From: Haberlea rhodopensis
Taxonomy: Eukaryota; Streptophyta; Magnoliopsida; Lamiales; Gesneriaceae
NCBI GenBank assembly: GCA_907163345.1
Contig: CAJQUN010000007.1
Coordinates: 6,028,582-6,092,581 of the forward strand
DNA length: 64,000 bases
Direction: 5' to 3'
Shown: positions 1-12,996 of the stretch, in pieces
Position numbering within the stretch: position 1 is the first letter of the stretch
How the letters are laid out: every line of letters starts with the position of its first letter
The notes under the pieces: model-generated
Told to the model about the DNA's origin: nothing
What the model saw: the letters and a program-made list of their open reading frames with translations, nothing else
Databases searched by the model: none
Translations under genes and position numbers: made by a program

Positions 1-1430
1 CAGTATTTGAGGTTGAAAATGCTTAATTCCTTGCTTTGGTCAATACTAACCATTTTAAACCATGTTCTAGCTTAATGAATCATGTATGAGAAAATTGTAG
101 GAACTTTGAATTACATTTTCTGTTTGGATCGATCAGTATTGACTCCCTGGGAAATTCTGATAGTGCATGGATGGTTTTATGCGTGAGTTAACCAATAGCT
201 TTGATTTTGTTTGTGCTACTATGATGGAGTTTTAGTAGTTTCATTTCTTGCTGAAATAATAGAATAGGAACATTTACAATTGAAATGTAGGAATGTTTCG
301 GCTTTGGTACTACATTTGGGGGAAATGTGGATCGACTCTTGCATATAAGGGTTGAAGAAGTTGGTGCTGGGTTGCTTACTGATCAGTGTTGGGAAATTGG
401 GTAGTTTTCCTTTCGGTAATGAATAGAAACATGATGCATGTTGGCTCAAAAATCTTGCTGCCTTTGCTTCGAAATACCTGCTATTTTGGATTCAAATTGT
501 TGCTGGTTTTTGCTGTTCAATTGTGTCCAATAAATTCTGAAATATAAGACTTGTTCCTCCCTATTTCTGTGGAAATTTCACCGTTATTATAGATTTGGGT
601 GAATTATGACAAATTCTTGATTATCAACTTGATAGCTTACGGAGGATTAATGGACAAAGGGAAAATCTTCACACGTAGCAGATTCATTTAAACAATGTCC
701 TACAAAACCCTGGTCGTAACATTAAGATAATAAAAGATTACACGCCTTAAATAAGGGTAGTCTAGATGAATAATTATATAAAAGGAGGTAATGTCATTGT
801 CCAAGAGTTAATGAAATTTCATGTTACTTGATTATCTGTAGTGAACGCGTAGAAAGATCCATAAATCATGCTTTGATTTGATAGGTGTAGATTGAATCTC
901 TATCTCAAAGCAACCGTCGTGAAATACAAGAAATAGGTATGTTGTGATCGGTAACATACGACATATATCTGTATTATTTGATACATGATTTGCTGAACTT
1001 ACGTGACTTACGTGAAATTACTTGGCTATGGATTTTAATTGATTTATGAGCATCTGTAGCATTCATAATTCGCATATTGATGTATGGAAATAAATGTTTT
1101 GTTAACACACATCATTTTCGATAAACGTACATCGATATATGACATACATGTTGGACATATTGAGTTTCATCACATGTGATTATGATATTGCATGATGCAT
1201 TGACACGTATGGACATTGAGCACGCCATGTTGATCCTACCGATTCTTTCGTTGATACCCATATCTTTTCGTTGGTATCCGTGATGCGTGTCTGGGGATGA
1301 TGGGCACGCCGATGGCTCGACTGAGAGAGATGCCGTAACGACGAGCGTGTCGACGCCCTACTCGAGCTTGATATTGATTGATGATACCTTTCCTTGGACT
1401 CAGATAGTTTGGTATCTTGATATTCGATTC
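1..1430 (+). repeat. Family A LTR, left part (interrupted by G1)
   Basis: No coding sequence is visible. The stretch matches, in reverse, the sequence at 55,084-57,390: for example the block around 940-1,180 (ATAGGTATGTTG, then AACATACGACA, then TTTGTTAACACA) recurs inverted around 55,700-55,900. Its 3' half also resembles the G1 LTR, with a CpG-rich block near 1,290-1,375 and then CTCGAGCTTGATATTGATTG. It continues after G1 at 22,377. I infer an old LTR whose 5' end lies outside the window. Whether it is a solo LTR or part of a larger element cannot be seen here. Confidence 0.6.
1426..1430. repeat. Target site duplication of G1 (left), GATTC
   Basis: GATTC directly precedes the TGTAAGGCCCC start of the G1 5' LTR. 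The same five bases follow the CTCACA end of the 3' LTR at 22,372-22,376. This fixes both ends of the element. Confidence 0.9.
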
Positions 1431-3979
1431 TGTAAGGCCCCGTTACTAATTAAATATGTTTAACCTCGAGTTAGTAAACCCGGGTGATCAAAAGCGAAGA
1501 ATTCGAATTGAGGTGTTCCGGGTCACAACACTTTATCTTTAACCAAATTAATATACATCAAAATTATACCAAATGGTATATAATTTTTAGCCATGCAACT
1601 ACATTAAAAAAATAATAAAACACCATCTTGGGACACATGGACATAGTGGGTAAGAAATTGATTAAATATCCCATCAAGTCACCTAGTTCCCATCGCCTAC
1701 ACTCCTTTATCAATGCATGGGGTTGCCTTTTTTTTATCAATCTGATTTTCCCTTCATCTCTCTCATCCCCAACAAGCTTCTCCTCTTTCCTCTCCCCTCC
1801 CTAAAAATCGAAAAAACCATCCCTTTTCCTCCATCAAAAACTTGCTCAAATCTAGCATGCAAGCTTGGAATTGGATAGGAATTAAGAAGAGCTTCAAGGA
1901 ATTAGGAGTAATTGAAAGATTTGGTGGTATATCATCATCTCTATGTATTTAACTTAGAATGTAGACTGGTTGGGTCGATTTTTAGAGTTTTGTTATGAAA
2001 TAAGAAGTGAAACTCATGATGTCATAAGTTTCAGCAGAAACTATGGTTGCATGCAGTAGATTGTTCTGTATTTTCGATTTCCTTAACATCTGAATCTGAC
2101 TTTGAGCCACAAACAAAAGTTGTAGATATATGTGTTGTCGTCATGTGGTTAAAATTTGAGACTATGTGGACTTTAAATGAGTAAGATATACTCATATTAC
2201 TAAGAGGCGCCAGATTAGACTCTGCATATGCTTGAAATGCACATGCAATGTAGAATTCTGAATTTTTGACAAACCTAATGTTCGATTTTGATGTCAGTCT
2301 TCAAATGAAAATTTTAGCTCTTTGAATTCTCTTGAATTATAAAAAGTAGATGACTCAATTCGGACTTATTTACGAGTAGTTATGAATTTTATACTTTAAG
2401 TGCATAATCTATGTTTTGCATGTGGACGAAAATCCCATGCAGCGTGTTATCCGAGTTCCTGAGCATTTTGGGCTAGGAATTCCGGAAAATGTCCAGAAAT
2501 AAGTATTTTAGTACTTTGAGTTGGCTGTCATTTTCCACTGAAATCACCCAATTTGAAGTTAAAAGGAAAACGATATGGCGATTTTACTAAACCTGCTCGA
2601 GCTGGAAAACAGAATTTCAAAAGCTACGTTTTTAGTGTTTTTACTACCTTTAAATGGAGGAATTAGCTAGACATCATTACATATGAAAATGAAGTACTTT
2701 GAGTTTTTCAACTTTGAGAACTGGATTTGGGTCATTTGGACATCATATGAATTTATTATGAATTTTGAACAAAACCTTGTCAGTCTGAATTTTAAAGGAA
2801 AATCAGTAGGAATCATCCTTAAAACTTGTTGTATCTATTGTGCCGACTTAAGCACTTAGTGATAATTTTTAGTATATATGACCAGGTTAATAGATTCCGG
2901 GGTTGATCTGAGAAGTCTCGGTAGATTAGCTTGGGTCGAGGTACGTTGAAATGAGTTGTATCATGACGTCTGACGAAGACGTGTAATGATGCTATTGTAT
3001 GATCTTATATGTCATTATTTGATTGATATGATTTAATTGTCACTAAATGATTCTTGTGTGACTATATGATAAATTGAGATGCATAGAATTTCATGATATG
3101 TATATATTTTTCACATGCGATTTCATGACATGTTGAGTTGCATATGTCATATGATGCATAAATAAATTCATGGGCGTATCATATTGATTCATACAATCCT
3201 TTGATATCCTTGTTGATGATTGAGTTGATTTACTCTGAGTGTCGGGGACGATGAGCACGGCGATGACAGGCAGTATAGGTAGCGACTATAGTCACGTGCA
3301 TGTCACCGGACCTAGACACGAGGGATGGACGAACACAGCACATAGGATGAGTCTCCTAGCGCAATGTGCGTGTGTTGTCACCCTCTGCTCGAGCTGATAT
3401 TATTTGATGATACCTTCCTTTAGACTCCGATTTGGTATCTTGATATTCGATTCCTTGTTCCCATTCACAAATCGCATTCATACATGGTATGCATTGCATG
3501 ATACTTTGTCATTTTACAAGATTTATTTATTTCTCGTACTAGGGTATTGACCCCCTTTGTGGGGGCTGTCATGTCTTTTGTTGTTCGGATATGACAGGCT
3601 TTATAGGAGGACATGGTGACGATGCTTACAACGACGCATCGAGAGATAACCGAGCTCCATGATGAGCGATCTCGGGTTATATATTGTTTCTTATTCCCAG
3701 TATTAGTATATGACTTTTAAACAAAATAAATTTACAGGGGTATGCCCCGTGTATGTTGTACTTGGGATATGATATTTTCGAGACTATGTGATAATGTTAG
3801 TTAATGTTTGCTTTATTATTTGCAAATGAAAGGTCTATATTTTTTGATATCAATATATATGTATCACTTAAAAGCGAAAAATTTTTAGGGCCATTTAACA
3901 AGACATTTGAAATAAATCTTCCGCTGTTTACGCAAATTAATCATTATGTATTAATTAAACACCACATTAGGATTGGGCC
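1431..3979 (+). repeat. G1 5' LTR (last few bases lost)
   Basis: It starts TGTAAGGCCCCGTTACTAAT and aligns along its length with 19,540-22,371. It stops at GGGCC and lacks the terminal CTCACA. It is about 280 bp shorter than the 3' LTR, mainly because the 3' copy has a tandem duplication that this copy lacks. It contains the AGGTACGTTG box near 2,940 and the CpG-rich block near 3,240-3,400. Confidence 0.9.
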
Positions 3980-4025
3980 AAGACCAACAACTGTGCCAAT
4001 TGGCCAAGACCAACAACTGTGCCAG
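3976..4025 (+). repeat. Tandem duplication at the G1 deletion junction
   Basis: The unit GGCCAAGACCAACAACTGTG(CCA) occurs twice in a row, starting at about 3,976 and 4,002, exactly where the 5' LTR meets the pol remnant. The second copy is in frame with RT sequence (RPTTVPDSRSF). I infer that the deletion that removed gag and most of pol was repaired with duplication of the junction sequence. Confidence 0.8.
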
Positions 4026-5927
4026 ATAGTCGAAGTTTTATGGGACTAGCAGGCTATTATAGGCGTTTTATTGAGGGATTCTCTCAAATAGCCAAGCCTA
4101 TCACCCAATTGACCAAGAAAAATCAGAGTTTCATCTGGTCAGATGATTGTGAAAGTAGTTTTCAAGAGTTGAAGCAGAAATTGACTACAACCCCAGTATT
4201 GGCTTTGTCATCTAGATCAGGAGGATTTGTAGTTTGTGCTGATGCGTTAATTAAAGGATTGGGTTGTGTACTCATGTAGCAAGGAAAGATGATAGCTTAT
4301 GCGTCAAGACAATTAAAACCTCATGAGACACGACATCCTGTTCATGACCTCGAGTTGGCCGCCATCATTTTTGCCTTGGAGATATGGCGTCATTACCTAT
4401 ATGGGGAGCAATTTATTATCTACTCTGACCACAAGAGTTTGAAGTATCACTCAACCAGAGTTAAACATGAGACAAAAGGATGGTTGGATTTACTAAAAGA
4501 TTTTGATTGTGACATACAGTATCAACCAGGAAAGATGAATCAAGTAGCAGATGCGTTGAGTCGGAAAGTGCAAAATGCCATGATAGCATCCATTCATATA
4601 TGGCAAAATTATGATGAGTTGTGCACTTCGGGATGGACATATCAACCACAACAGGATTATTTCGTTGTGTCGGCTTTACAAGTTGAGCCACAAATTATCT
4701 CGAAGATCAGAAAAGCTCAAGAGACAGATCATTTTATTCACCACTTAAAGGATCTGGTAATGCCAAATCAACCAACGAGATTTAGCTTATCACCTGGTGG
4801 TTGGTTACAAATGGATAGAAGATTGGTGGTACCAAACCTAGTAGAATTAAAAGAGGCTCTATTCCAAGAAGCTCACTGTAGTCATTTTAGTGTACATCCA
4901 GGAAGCCGAAAAATGTACCATACCCTGAGACCACATTTTTGGTGGAAAGGTATGAAGAAAGATATTGTTGATTTTGTGTCAAAATGTCTGACTTGTCAAC
5001 AAGTCAAGGCAGAGAGAATGAGACCTGGTGGTTTACTCCAAAGTTTAGAATTACCTCAATGGAATTGGGACCATATTGCAATGGATTTCGTGACCCATTT
5101 ACCCCGATCTAACAGAGGGTGTGATGCAATTTGGGTTATAGTTGACCGATTGTCCAAGTCGGCACACTTTATTCCCTTTGATCGTACCTACTCCTACAAG
5201 AAAATGGCTCGATTATATGTGGAAAATGTAGTTCGGCTGGATGGAGTTCCAGTTTCTATTGTTTCAGACAGAGATTCGAGATTTGTATCAAAGTTTTGGA
5301 ACATTTTTCAAAGCGCCATGGGTACCAGATTGGCAATGAGTACTGCCTACCATCCGCAGACAGACAGACTGAAAGATATTCAGACATTAGAAGATATGTT
5401 GCGTTCTGTGGTGATGGATTTTGGTCGTAATTGACAAGAATCACTACCATTGATGGAATTATCCTACAAACAGTTTCCAAACAACTATCGGGATGGCTAT
5501 ATTTGAGGCTTTATATGGCAAGAAGTGCCGAACACCGGTATGTTGGGATGAAATTGGAGAAAAGCAGTTGGCTCATCCCGAATTTGTTGATGAGATGCAG
5601 GGAAAAGTAGAATTGATTCGAAAAAGCATGAAGGCATCTCAAGACAGACAAGCCAGTTATGCCAACAAACAAAGAAGACCCTTAGAATTCCAAGTTGGAG
5701 ATAGAGTTTTTCTCAAAGTATCGCCTTTTCGGGGAACAATGCGTTTTGGGCGTCGAGGGAAATTGTCACCTCGACACATTGGACCTTATCAGATTCGCAA
5801 GAAGATTGGTTCGTTGGCATACCGTTTAGCATTGCCACAACAATTATCGCTAATTCATGACGTGTTTCATGTATCCATGCTGAGGAAGTATGAACTAGAT
5901 CCCTCTCATGTTCTTCAGCCAGAGGAG
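3999..5927 (+). pseudogene. G1 pol remnant: RT end, RNase H, integrase
   Basis: This is a broken gypsy polyprotein. Order: end of RT (GLAGYYRRF, about 4,040), RNase H (DHKSLKY, about 4,425, and VADALSRK, about 4,545), the H2C2 zinc-binding part of integrase (near CLTCQQVKAE, about 4,990), the integrase core (MDFVTHLPRS, about 5,082; IVSDRDSRF, about 5,260; YHPQTD, about 5,350), and the start of the C-terminal region (FHVSMLRKYE). Breaks include an in-frame stop at about 4,277, garbling with a probable deletion just after YHPQTD, a stop near 5,432 and a frame change near 5,490. The frame then reads to the L2 insertion. Parallel domains in G3 show close kinship. No function is expected. Confidence 0.9.
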
Positions 5928-5932
5928 ATTGA
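5928..5932. repeat. Target site duplication of L2 (left), ATTGA
   Basis: ATTGA before TGTAAGGACCCCC is repeated right after the other end of L2 at 19,225-19,229. The G1 coding frame continues across the two copies. Confidence 0.9.
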
Positions 5933-8151
5933 TGTAAGGACCCCCGTGCCCTTAACCCGTTATTAGTGTATTAACCCATGCCATTAGTGCATACAATCAT
6001 ATTATCGTGGGGGGAAAATCCATATGCAAGTATAACATCATATACTGTCCAGAAAATTTCTTGCATTTGATCCACGTAATATTCAAATTCCCCAACCAAG
6101 ATCACTTACATAGCATGCACCCTTATAATACACTAACATGCTCTCAGTTCATTTAGCAATTCCGTATCTAATCGCATGCAAACAATAAATGAAGAGAGAA
6201 AAACATTGCCCATTTATACAATCCATATACACGTAAAAACGTACTCACATGAGAGCACCCAATGAATAAACGTGTATCTAATGTATAAGATACTCTACCG
6301 AAGGCGGTTATTGGTACTTCGATCCGGGAAGCACCGCCCATGCACCGCTCGATCTCAACTCTGGGTCTACGTACTTATTCAACCAGCTCTGGTACCTCAA
6401 TCATGGAAGTACCTCAAATCAACAACCCGAGCTCAACTCCAAAGCCACTGCTGCACCTGTATCACCTGTCCCAACAGAGACAGCCCCCATACGGGGTGAG
6501 CATACCAATACCACCAATCCAATAATCATAATATTGCAGTTCATAATTTACAGAATGTAAATGCTATGAATTTAAATGATACTCCCTGGATGGTATCATC
6601 CTCATCCGGGATCCCCTGTATTGTCATTGTTCTCAAAATAACCAAACCATTAAATTCTCAAAAGCCAATTGATCATCTCATTGATCAACTAAAACCAATC
6701 CTATTATACCAGTTTCACAATCAAATATGGATAAATCGTCAAATAGAGTACCATAGATATCACATATATCTAGCCATTGATTCCATAGTTTCATTTCATA
6801 GCTCGCTCTACAATAGCGGCATTTTAACCCTACGCACGCTCAACAATAGCGGCGTTATAACCGATGGTCGCTCAATGTCGATAACATCCCCATCATTGCT
6901 CGCTCGAAAGCGACGCCATATGATTCCCAATGTATGTCCATTTATCGCAATTACCATATACCATGCATTTCACTATCCATTTATAGCAAGTACCATATAC
7001 CATGCATTTCACTATCCATCTATTGCAAGTAACACACACCATACATTCCACAATTGCAATATTATAATAGGTTATGCTCGTACGTTATACGTACCTTATA
7101 ATTCCGTAGTCTGAATCAAACCTTGCCTTAGTCCCGTGACCCGATTAATTATGTGCTAACACACGAAAATAACTCACAATCATTTATGAGCACACAACAC
7201 ATACCCAAGCATGAATCAAACTCCCAAATACATCATCAATGGAGCCATAAAATCTCCTAAAAAATTTAAGGAGATTTTTTTTTATTTTTTAAAGTTACTG
7301 TTCATCCCTACCGATCGATCGGTAACTTCTACCGATCGATCGGTAGAACCCAGATTTTTCATTTTTGGCTACGGCATTCGACCGATCGATCGGTAACTCC
7401 TACCGATCGATCTGTAGAACCCTAAACTCGAAAATTGCCATTTTAGCACCTCAAAACCTTTCCCAAACTCATACCAACAATTACCAACAACCACAACACT
7501 TCATAAACTTCATTAAAACCCATAAAAACACTAAAAACATAACTTTGGATTTTTACCAAAAATCTCCAATTTCCAAACCCAACATAATTCTTAACCAAAA
7601 TCCACCATACTACTATCAAATCGAAGACAATGATGAGGGGAAGATGAATACCTTATTATCATCGAGAAATCCGGCCCACGAGCTACGCTTCTAGCCATTT
7701 CTTCAAGAGAAGAGAGGGGGGTCTGGGGGAAAAGGGGTGGGAGGCGAGGAGAGAGGGGAGAGAAGAGAGAGGGAGGATATTTCGCGTAATGACGAAACAT
7801 CGAGTCCACTTGGTATATATAGTACCAAAACTCCAAAATACCAATACCTCCACAATTACATCATGATTCATTAAAAATCATTTGTTTTCAAAAACCATCT
7901 CTCCAACTCTATTTCCATTAACAGTCCTAGTATAAAGTACTTCGGACTCCAAATCCCACCAAGGTCCAAATTCTAAGGTTATCACCACGATGAGAATACA
8001 ATCTCATCCCTTGGATCCAATGACTCCAAAAAACAGGATTTAAAATCCCCGGGAGTTCCAAAACCACAATTAATACACAATTGCCACAAATAAAATCCAT
8101 CAAGGATTATTACCACACCGGGATTAACACTAAAATTTCTCGGGTATCAAA
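5933..8151 (-). repeat. L2 3' LTR (left copy)
   Basis: On the plus strand it runs from TGTAAGGACCCCCG to CTCGGGTATCAAA; on the minus strand it starts with a variant of TGTGATACCCG. It aligns closely with 12,336-12,996 plus 17,672-19,224; for example CCGTTATTAG versus CCGTTAGTAG near the start. It holds four copies of the ACCGATCGATCGGT dyad at 7,310-7,415. Open frames in it are chance products of the LTR. Confidence 0.9.
7310..7415. repeat. GATC dyad cluster in L2 3' LTR (4 units)
   Basis: The 14-bp palindrome ACCGATCGATCGGT occurs at 7,310, 7,331 and 7,381. A one-mismatch copy (ACCGATCGATCTGT) is at 7,402. The spacing is 21, 50 and 21 bp. The sister LTR has the same four units in the same arrangement at 18,384-18,489. 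Function unknown; see findings. Confidence 0.9.
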
Positions 8152-10739
8152 ATTATCCCCCACTAATAAAATTTCGTCCTTGAAATTTGCACGGCGTACT
8201 CCACATGATGCCGAGAACACGCAATGCCAACGGATCCACGACGCCGAATCATGAACATAACACGAACGACACACCAACCGCGAGGATACCGACCTCGCAC
8301 CAAACCTGGAATGGAGTAACCTCTCCAACCGACACAAATCCTCGGAATACATCAGCATTCCCCGATGCTAACCATCTCAAAGGCAGTCAACCAAACATTA
8401 CTGCAATTTAAATGAATCATTCGGGATTCTAAAATAGATATCGTCTCGATGATATCTCCACGATTCAGCCTACGATGTTAATTACACATCGTTGCCAAGG
8501 AAACCACCAGTACACTACAGTGTACTTATACTAAATCCGGTTCCCATTTCCAATTCCATCTCCATCAAATGAGTAGTTGCACCACATTGCAACACAGATT
8601 GGGCCACAACACGACCCCGATCAATACGAAACACATCTCCAAAGATGTCTACAACCGCGTGTTCCAAGAAATCACATCTTGGCCCGAACACACTATCGAG
8701 ACTCCACAAGGTCTCAGGTTCTCGAAAGGACATGCAAGAACAATGCATTCCCGCCACACGTGTCAATCACGACACTAAACAAATCCGAATCCTGGACATC
8801 CCTCGTTTATCTTGGGATTCAACAATCCTAACACAGGGATGTTATCAATTTACTCAGAAAAGAAAGTACCTTGGCCTAAGATACGACAATCCCTCCTCAA
8901 GGGAAGTCAACCGACCTTCACGATCATTCCTCAGAATGCATCGTGCCATCGAGATTTACCAATCTCAAGATGCCACAATCTCTCACCAGAGATTGCCAAA
9001 CCAAGCGTACTAGTCCGACGTTCAACAAGGAACAAAATAAAGTTGGCATTCGTATACACACACGGCATACATGCCCACGCACCAACACAACATGCATACT
9101 CAAAGCAATAGACTCGGGTATCTCCAATCATACCCAAATCCCAAAACCAACTGTCAAACCTCGATTATTCTCACCCCACGGAGAATGATGGTTGACAAAC
9201 CAAAACCAAAGGGTGTGATTTCAACATCAACACCACACGAACCAAAACAACGAATCTCCCAAAAGATTCAACCGATAGGTATAACAATACCGCCTTCCTC
9301 ACAAGGAAAATGTCACGAATCCATGATCCTCCAATCCTCGAACCACCGTTTGGAAACCGGATATATTTATACCAAAGTATATCCCGGAACCAACAAAATA
9401 CATGACTGGTTAGAATAGTGCATCAATGCCACTATTGCCCAATCAAAACCCGTATACGCCATGTATACTCATCCTAACGATGCTCTGTACTAATGCCATA
9501 GTACTCCACAATCGAGCATTTCTCCGGAGACGTCTATTTGAACGTCTCACCGGAAGGTAATTAATCCATTACTCGGTCCAACATCAGCAATGCTTACCAT
9601 GGCTGATTTAAGATCAATCCACGACCGATACCAGCTGTCTCCATGACAGTACAATCCAAAACTTCCCAAGGGATAAAAGCAAAACAGTAGTGTTACCCCA
9701 CTAGCTATATCCCACAATTCCAATTGTGACTCCCGTTGCATTCCATATGCACGGATGCTCAACCAGAGCTAACAACGACTTGTTGATACTCACGTTGGTA
9801 CCCCCAACAAAATCGAGTTGTCTCGGTACAAGTCTTTCGAAACACTTGACGTATAAACGTCCCCGTGAGGTATTCCCTACCTCAATCACCATGCCACATA
9901 GAGACTACAAGAGTCTACCAAAACCCTCATCGTATCACCATACGATTCACCCAGCTCGAATCCAACGAGCAGCATAATGGCTATCACAAGCACACTAAAG
10001 CACTTACAACAATACCTGGCGGTTCACTAGCCCCATAGGCTTGTACCAATCTATCAACGTGACACACGTCCCATCCCGGTATACCATACCGTACAAACCA
10101 TTAGAGTTGTGGGTCATCACCCAACATATCTCTAAAACACTAAAGCACAATGGATAATCCGGTGTCCTTGCTCAACTACGATGCAATCCTAATCCATTAG
10201 GACTTATTCCACACCCTCAGGGTGGGTGTGCCCATGCCTAACACACATCACAACAACAAGCGAGTTGTTTCCTCAATTTTCCTCAATGACTAATCTTACC
10301 ACCCAATCACTTGGCCTAAGCCATCCCAGCGAGTATACCCAAATGTACCACTACTCGTACAATATATACTTCAAATATGTGCTGCGGTACAATTCTCGTA
10401 CGGCGCACCCAATAATTCTTCGAGCAACCTGCTCGGCATAATGGTCTCGTCAACTAGTGACCCAGACACTACCATGTGCTCACCATAGGCACTCAAACCA
10501 TACAACCAAATACATAAACATGAATGTATTATTCATCGAAATGACACCACGCGTCCACATAGACATCCAATATGTCATCGTCATCCCGTGACGATGCCTG
10601 TCAACATATGACATCCAAATAACATCGTCAAACATATGACGGTACATGTCGATACACGACATCCATAGTCTCATCGCCAAACACATGACGGCACAAGTAA
10701 ATCAACACATGATATCCATAATAATGCTAAATAAACTGT

Positions 10740-12130
10740 AATGAGCCATACCTCATCGCTAACAAGGTAGCGGAATACCTGTCTCCGTCGTCCAACAGCA
10801 GTACACAAGCAGCACTCATCGCTCGTAGGCGGCATAATCCAGTGCTACGCACATAGTGGTATGACCCATCGCTATAGAATCAGCGGTATGATCCCTCGTC
10901 ATAGAGTCAGCGGCATAAAATATTGCTATAGATATCCGGCGATATGGACCATCGCCATAGATTTAGCGGAATGTACCATCGCTATATGATACCTGGCGGT
11001 ATGAACCATCGCCATAGATGTAGCAAAATGACCCGTCGCTATGCAATATCCGGCGGCATGAACCATCGCCAACAGAATAGCGGAATAAACCATCGCTATA
11101 AATATCCGGCGGCATGAACCATCGCCAATAGAATACCCGGTGGCATAAATCATCGCAAATAGAATAGCGTAATGAATCATCGCTATGAATACCCGGCGGC
11201 ATAAATCATCGCCCATAGAATAGCGGAATGAACCATCGCTAAGAACACCCGGCGGCATAAACCATCGCAAATAGAATACCCGGTGGCATAAATCATCGCC
11301 CGGCGGCATGAACCATCGCCAACAGAATAGCGGAATAAACCATCGCCATAAATATCCGGCGGCATGAACCATCGCCAATAGAATACCCGGTGGCATAAAT
11401 CATCGCCCATAGAATAGCGGAATGAACCATCGCTAAGAATACCCGGCGGCATAAATCATCGCCCATAGAATAGCGGAATAAACCATCGCTAAGAATACCC
11501 GGCGGCATAAACCATCGCCAATAGAATACCCGGCGGCATAAATCATCGCCAATAGAATAACGGAATGATATCCCTCGCTATAATATGACAGCGGTCGTGT
11601 TCTTCGCTTCATATGAGCGGCAAATATCTTCATCGCTACCTCGCATCGACATACCAGCGGCAAATAATATCCCTCGCTATGATATGACAGCGGCCGTGTT
11701 CTTCGCTTCATATCAGCTGCAAATATTCTCTCATCGCTACGGTATGACAGCGGCACCATTACTCCTCGTTTTAATCATGACAGCGGAAATACCCCTGGCT
11801 TTACATGACAGCGGAAATACCCCTCGCTTCGACAATACCAGCGGAAAATAATATCCCTCGCTATGATATGACATCGGCCGTGTTCTTCGCTTCATATCAA
11901 CGGTAAATATTCTCTCATCGCTACGGTATGACAGCGGCAAGTATTCACATCGCTACGCCATGCATGCAACCGTAATGCATAACCTGTATTCCAATAAACA
12001 TCGCCATGAGTGTATTTTAATGCACCTCGTTTCAAATGTGACATGCGGAATTTTACCATCGCTTCAACATTTAGCGGCAAAGCATTAAAATCATCACTCC
12101 GATATATATATGCAACCGTAATGCATAATC
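10740..12130. repeat. Degenerate tandem array in the L2 leader
   Basis: Dozens of short units alternate GCGG with ATCGC, such as CCGGCGGCATGAACCATCGCC and AGAATAGCGGAATAAACCATC. There are two flavours: a denser one at 10,920-11,580 and a looser one at 11,580-12,130 built on GACAGCGG...CCTCGCT. A higher-order duplication is visible: about 105 bp starting near 11,049 recurs near 11,300. Similar but shorter GCGG/ATCGC motifs occur at 58,290-58,385 and 63,638-63,750, each in an L2-related context. It lies immediately downstream of the primer-binding site on the minus strand. Confidence 0.85.
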
Positions 12131-12319
12131 CATGTCTCATATGACCCTGCAACCACCATGGTTAGCAACAACATAATCCAATTATGAACACATATCATAA
12201 ACGCACATAAGCAATATAGTTGTGCCACACAACACTAACTACCATCATGCATAAGTATGTGCTTCTGATTCCCATTAACATGTTCCTAGGCCCTTAACAG
12301 CCCCAAAGAGCTAACCACT

Positions 12320-12331
12320 GCTCTGATACCA
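12320..12331 (-). promoter_or_regulatory. L2 primer-binding site (tRNA-iMet)
   Basis: On the minus strand this reads TGGTATCAGAGC, starting four bases inside the LTR end. That matches the 3' end complement of plant initiator-Met tRNA used by many LTR retrotransposons. It fixes the element's orientation. Confidence 0.93.
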
Positions 12332-12335
12332 CTAA

Positions 12336-12996
12336 TGTAAGGACCCCCGTGCCCTTAACCCGTTAGTAGTGTATTAACACATGCCATTAGTGCATACAAT
12401 CATATTATCATGGGGGGAAAAGCCATATGCAAGTATAACATCATATACTGTCCAGAAAATTTCTTGCATTTGATCCACGTAATATTCAAATTCCCCGACC
12501 AAGGTCACTTACATAGCATGCACCCTTATAATACACTAACATGCTATCAGTTCATTTAGCAATTCCGTATCTAATCGCATGCAAACAATAAATGAAGAGA
12601 GAAAGTCATTGCCCATTTATACATTCCATATACACGTAAAAACGTACTCACATGAGAGCACCCAATGAATAAACGTGTATCTAATGTATAAGATACTCTA
12701 CCGAAGGCGGTTATTGGTACTTCGATCCGGGAAGCACCTCCCATGCACCGCTCGATCTCAACTCTGGGTCTACGTACTTATTCAGCTCTGGTACCTCAAT
12801 CCTGGAAGTACCTCAAATCAGCAACCCGAGCTCAACTCCAAAGCCACTGCTGCACCTGTATCACCTGTCCCATCAGAGACAGCCCCCACACGGGGTGAGC
12901 ACACCAATACCACCAATCCAATAATCATAATATTGCAGTTCATAATTTACAGAATGTAAATGCTATGAATTTAAATGATACTCCCTGGATGGTATC
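12336..12996 (-). repeat. L2 5' LTR, first segment
   Basis: It starts TGTAAGGACCCCCG and is nearly identical to 5,933-6,594. It is cut at the GTATC target of S3 and resumes at 17,672. Confidence 0.9.
12992..12996. repeat. Target site duplication of S3, GTATC
   Basis: GTATC at 12,992-12,996 is repeated at 17,672-17,676, on either side of a TGTTGGG...ACTAACA element. The unbroken sister LTR has a single GTATC here. Confidence 0.92.

Larger units (their letters stand above)
8152..12335 (-). other. L2 internal region, no recognisable protein
   Basis: Read on the minus strand, this lies between the primer-binding site (12,320-12,331) and the purine tract next to the 3' LTR. The half near the primer site (10,740-12,130) is a degenerate tandem array. 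The rest (8,170-10,740) is single-copy within the window. Many short open frames exist on both strands, but none shows a conserved retroelement motif and none exceeds about 160 codons. The longest ones lie in the array and are open in more than one frame. It could encode an unknown protein in pieces, but I see no support for that. Confidence 0.7.

Noticed and set aside
3999..5927. Endogenous pararetrovirus (caulimovirus-like) origin for the gypsy-like pol regions
   Set aside because: Integrase, chromodomain-like tails, LTRs, target duplications and tRNA primer sites all mark Ty3/gypsy retrotransposons. No movement or coat protein region is seen.
6566..7114. 182-codon plus-strand open frame
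   Set aside because: It lies inside the L2 LTR. Its partner LTR has the frame cut by S3 and by small differences, and it has no recognisable domain.
10926..11759. Overlapping minus-strand open frames of up to 156 codons with a repeating MPPG...GDG pattern
   Set aside because: They lie wholly in the tandem array, are open in several frames at once, and change frame with each unit. This is a composition effect, not a gene.
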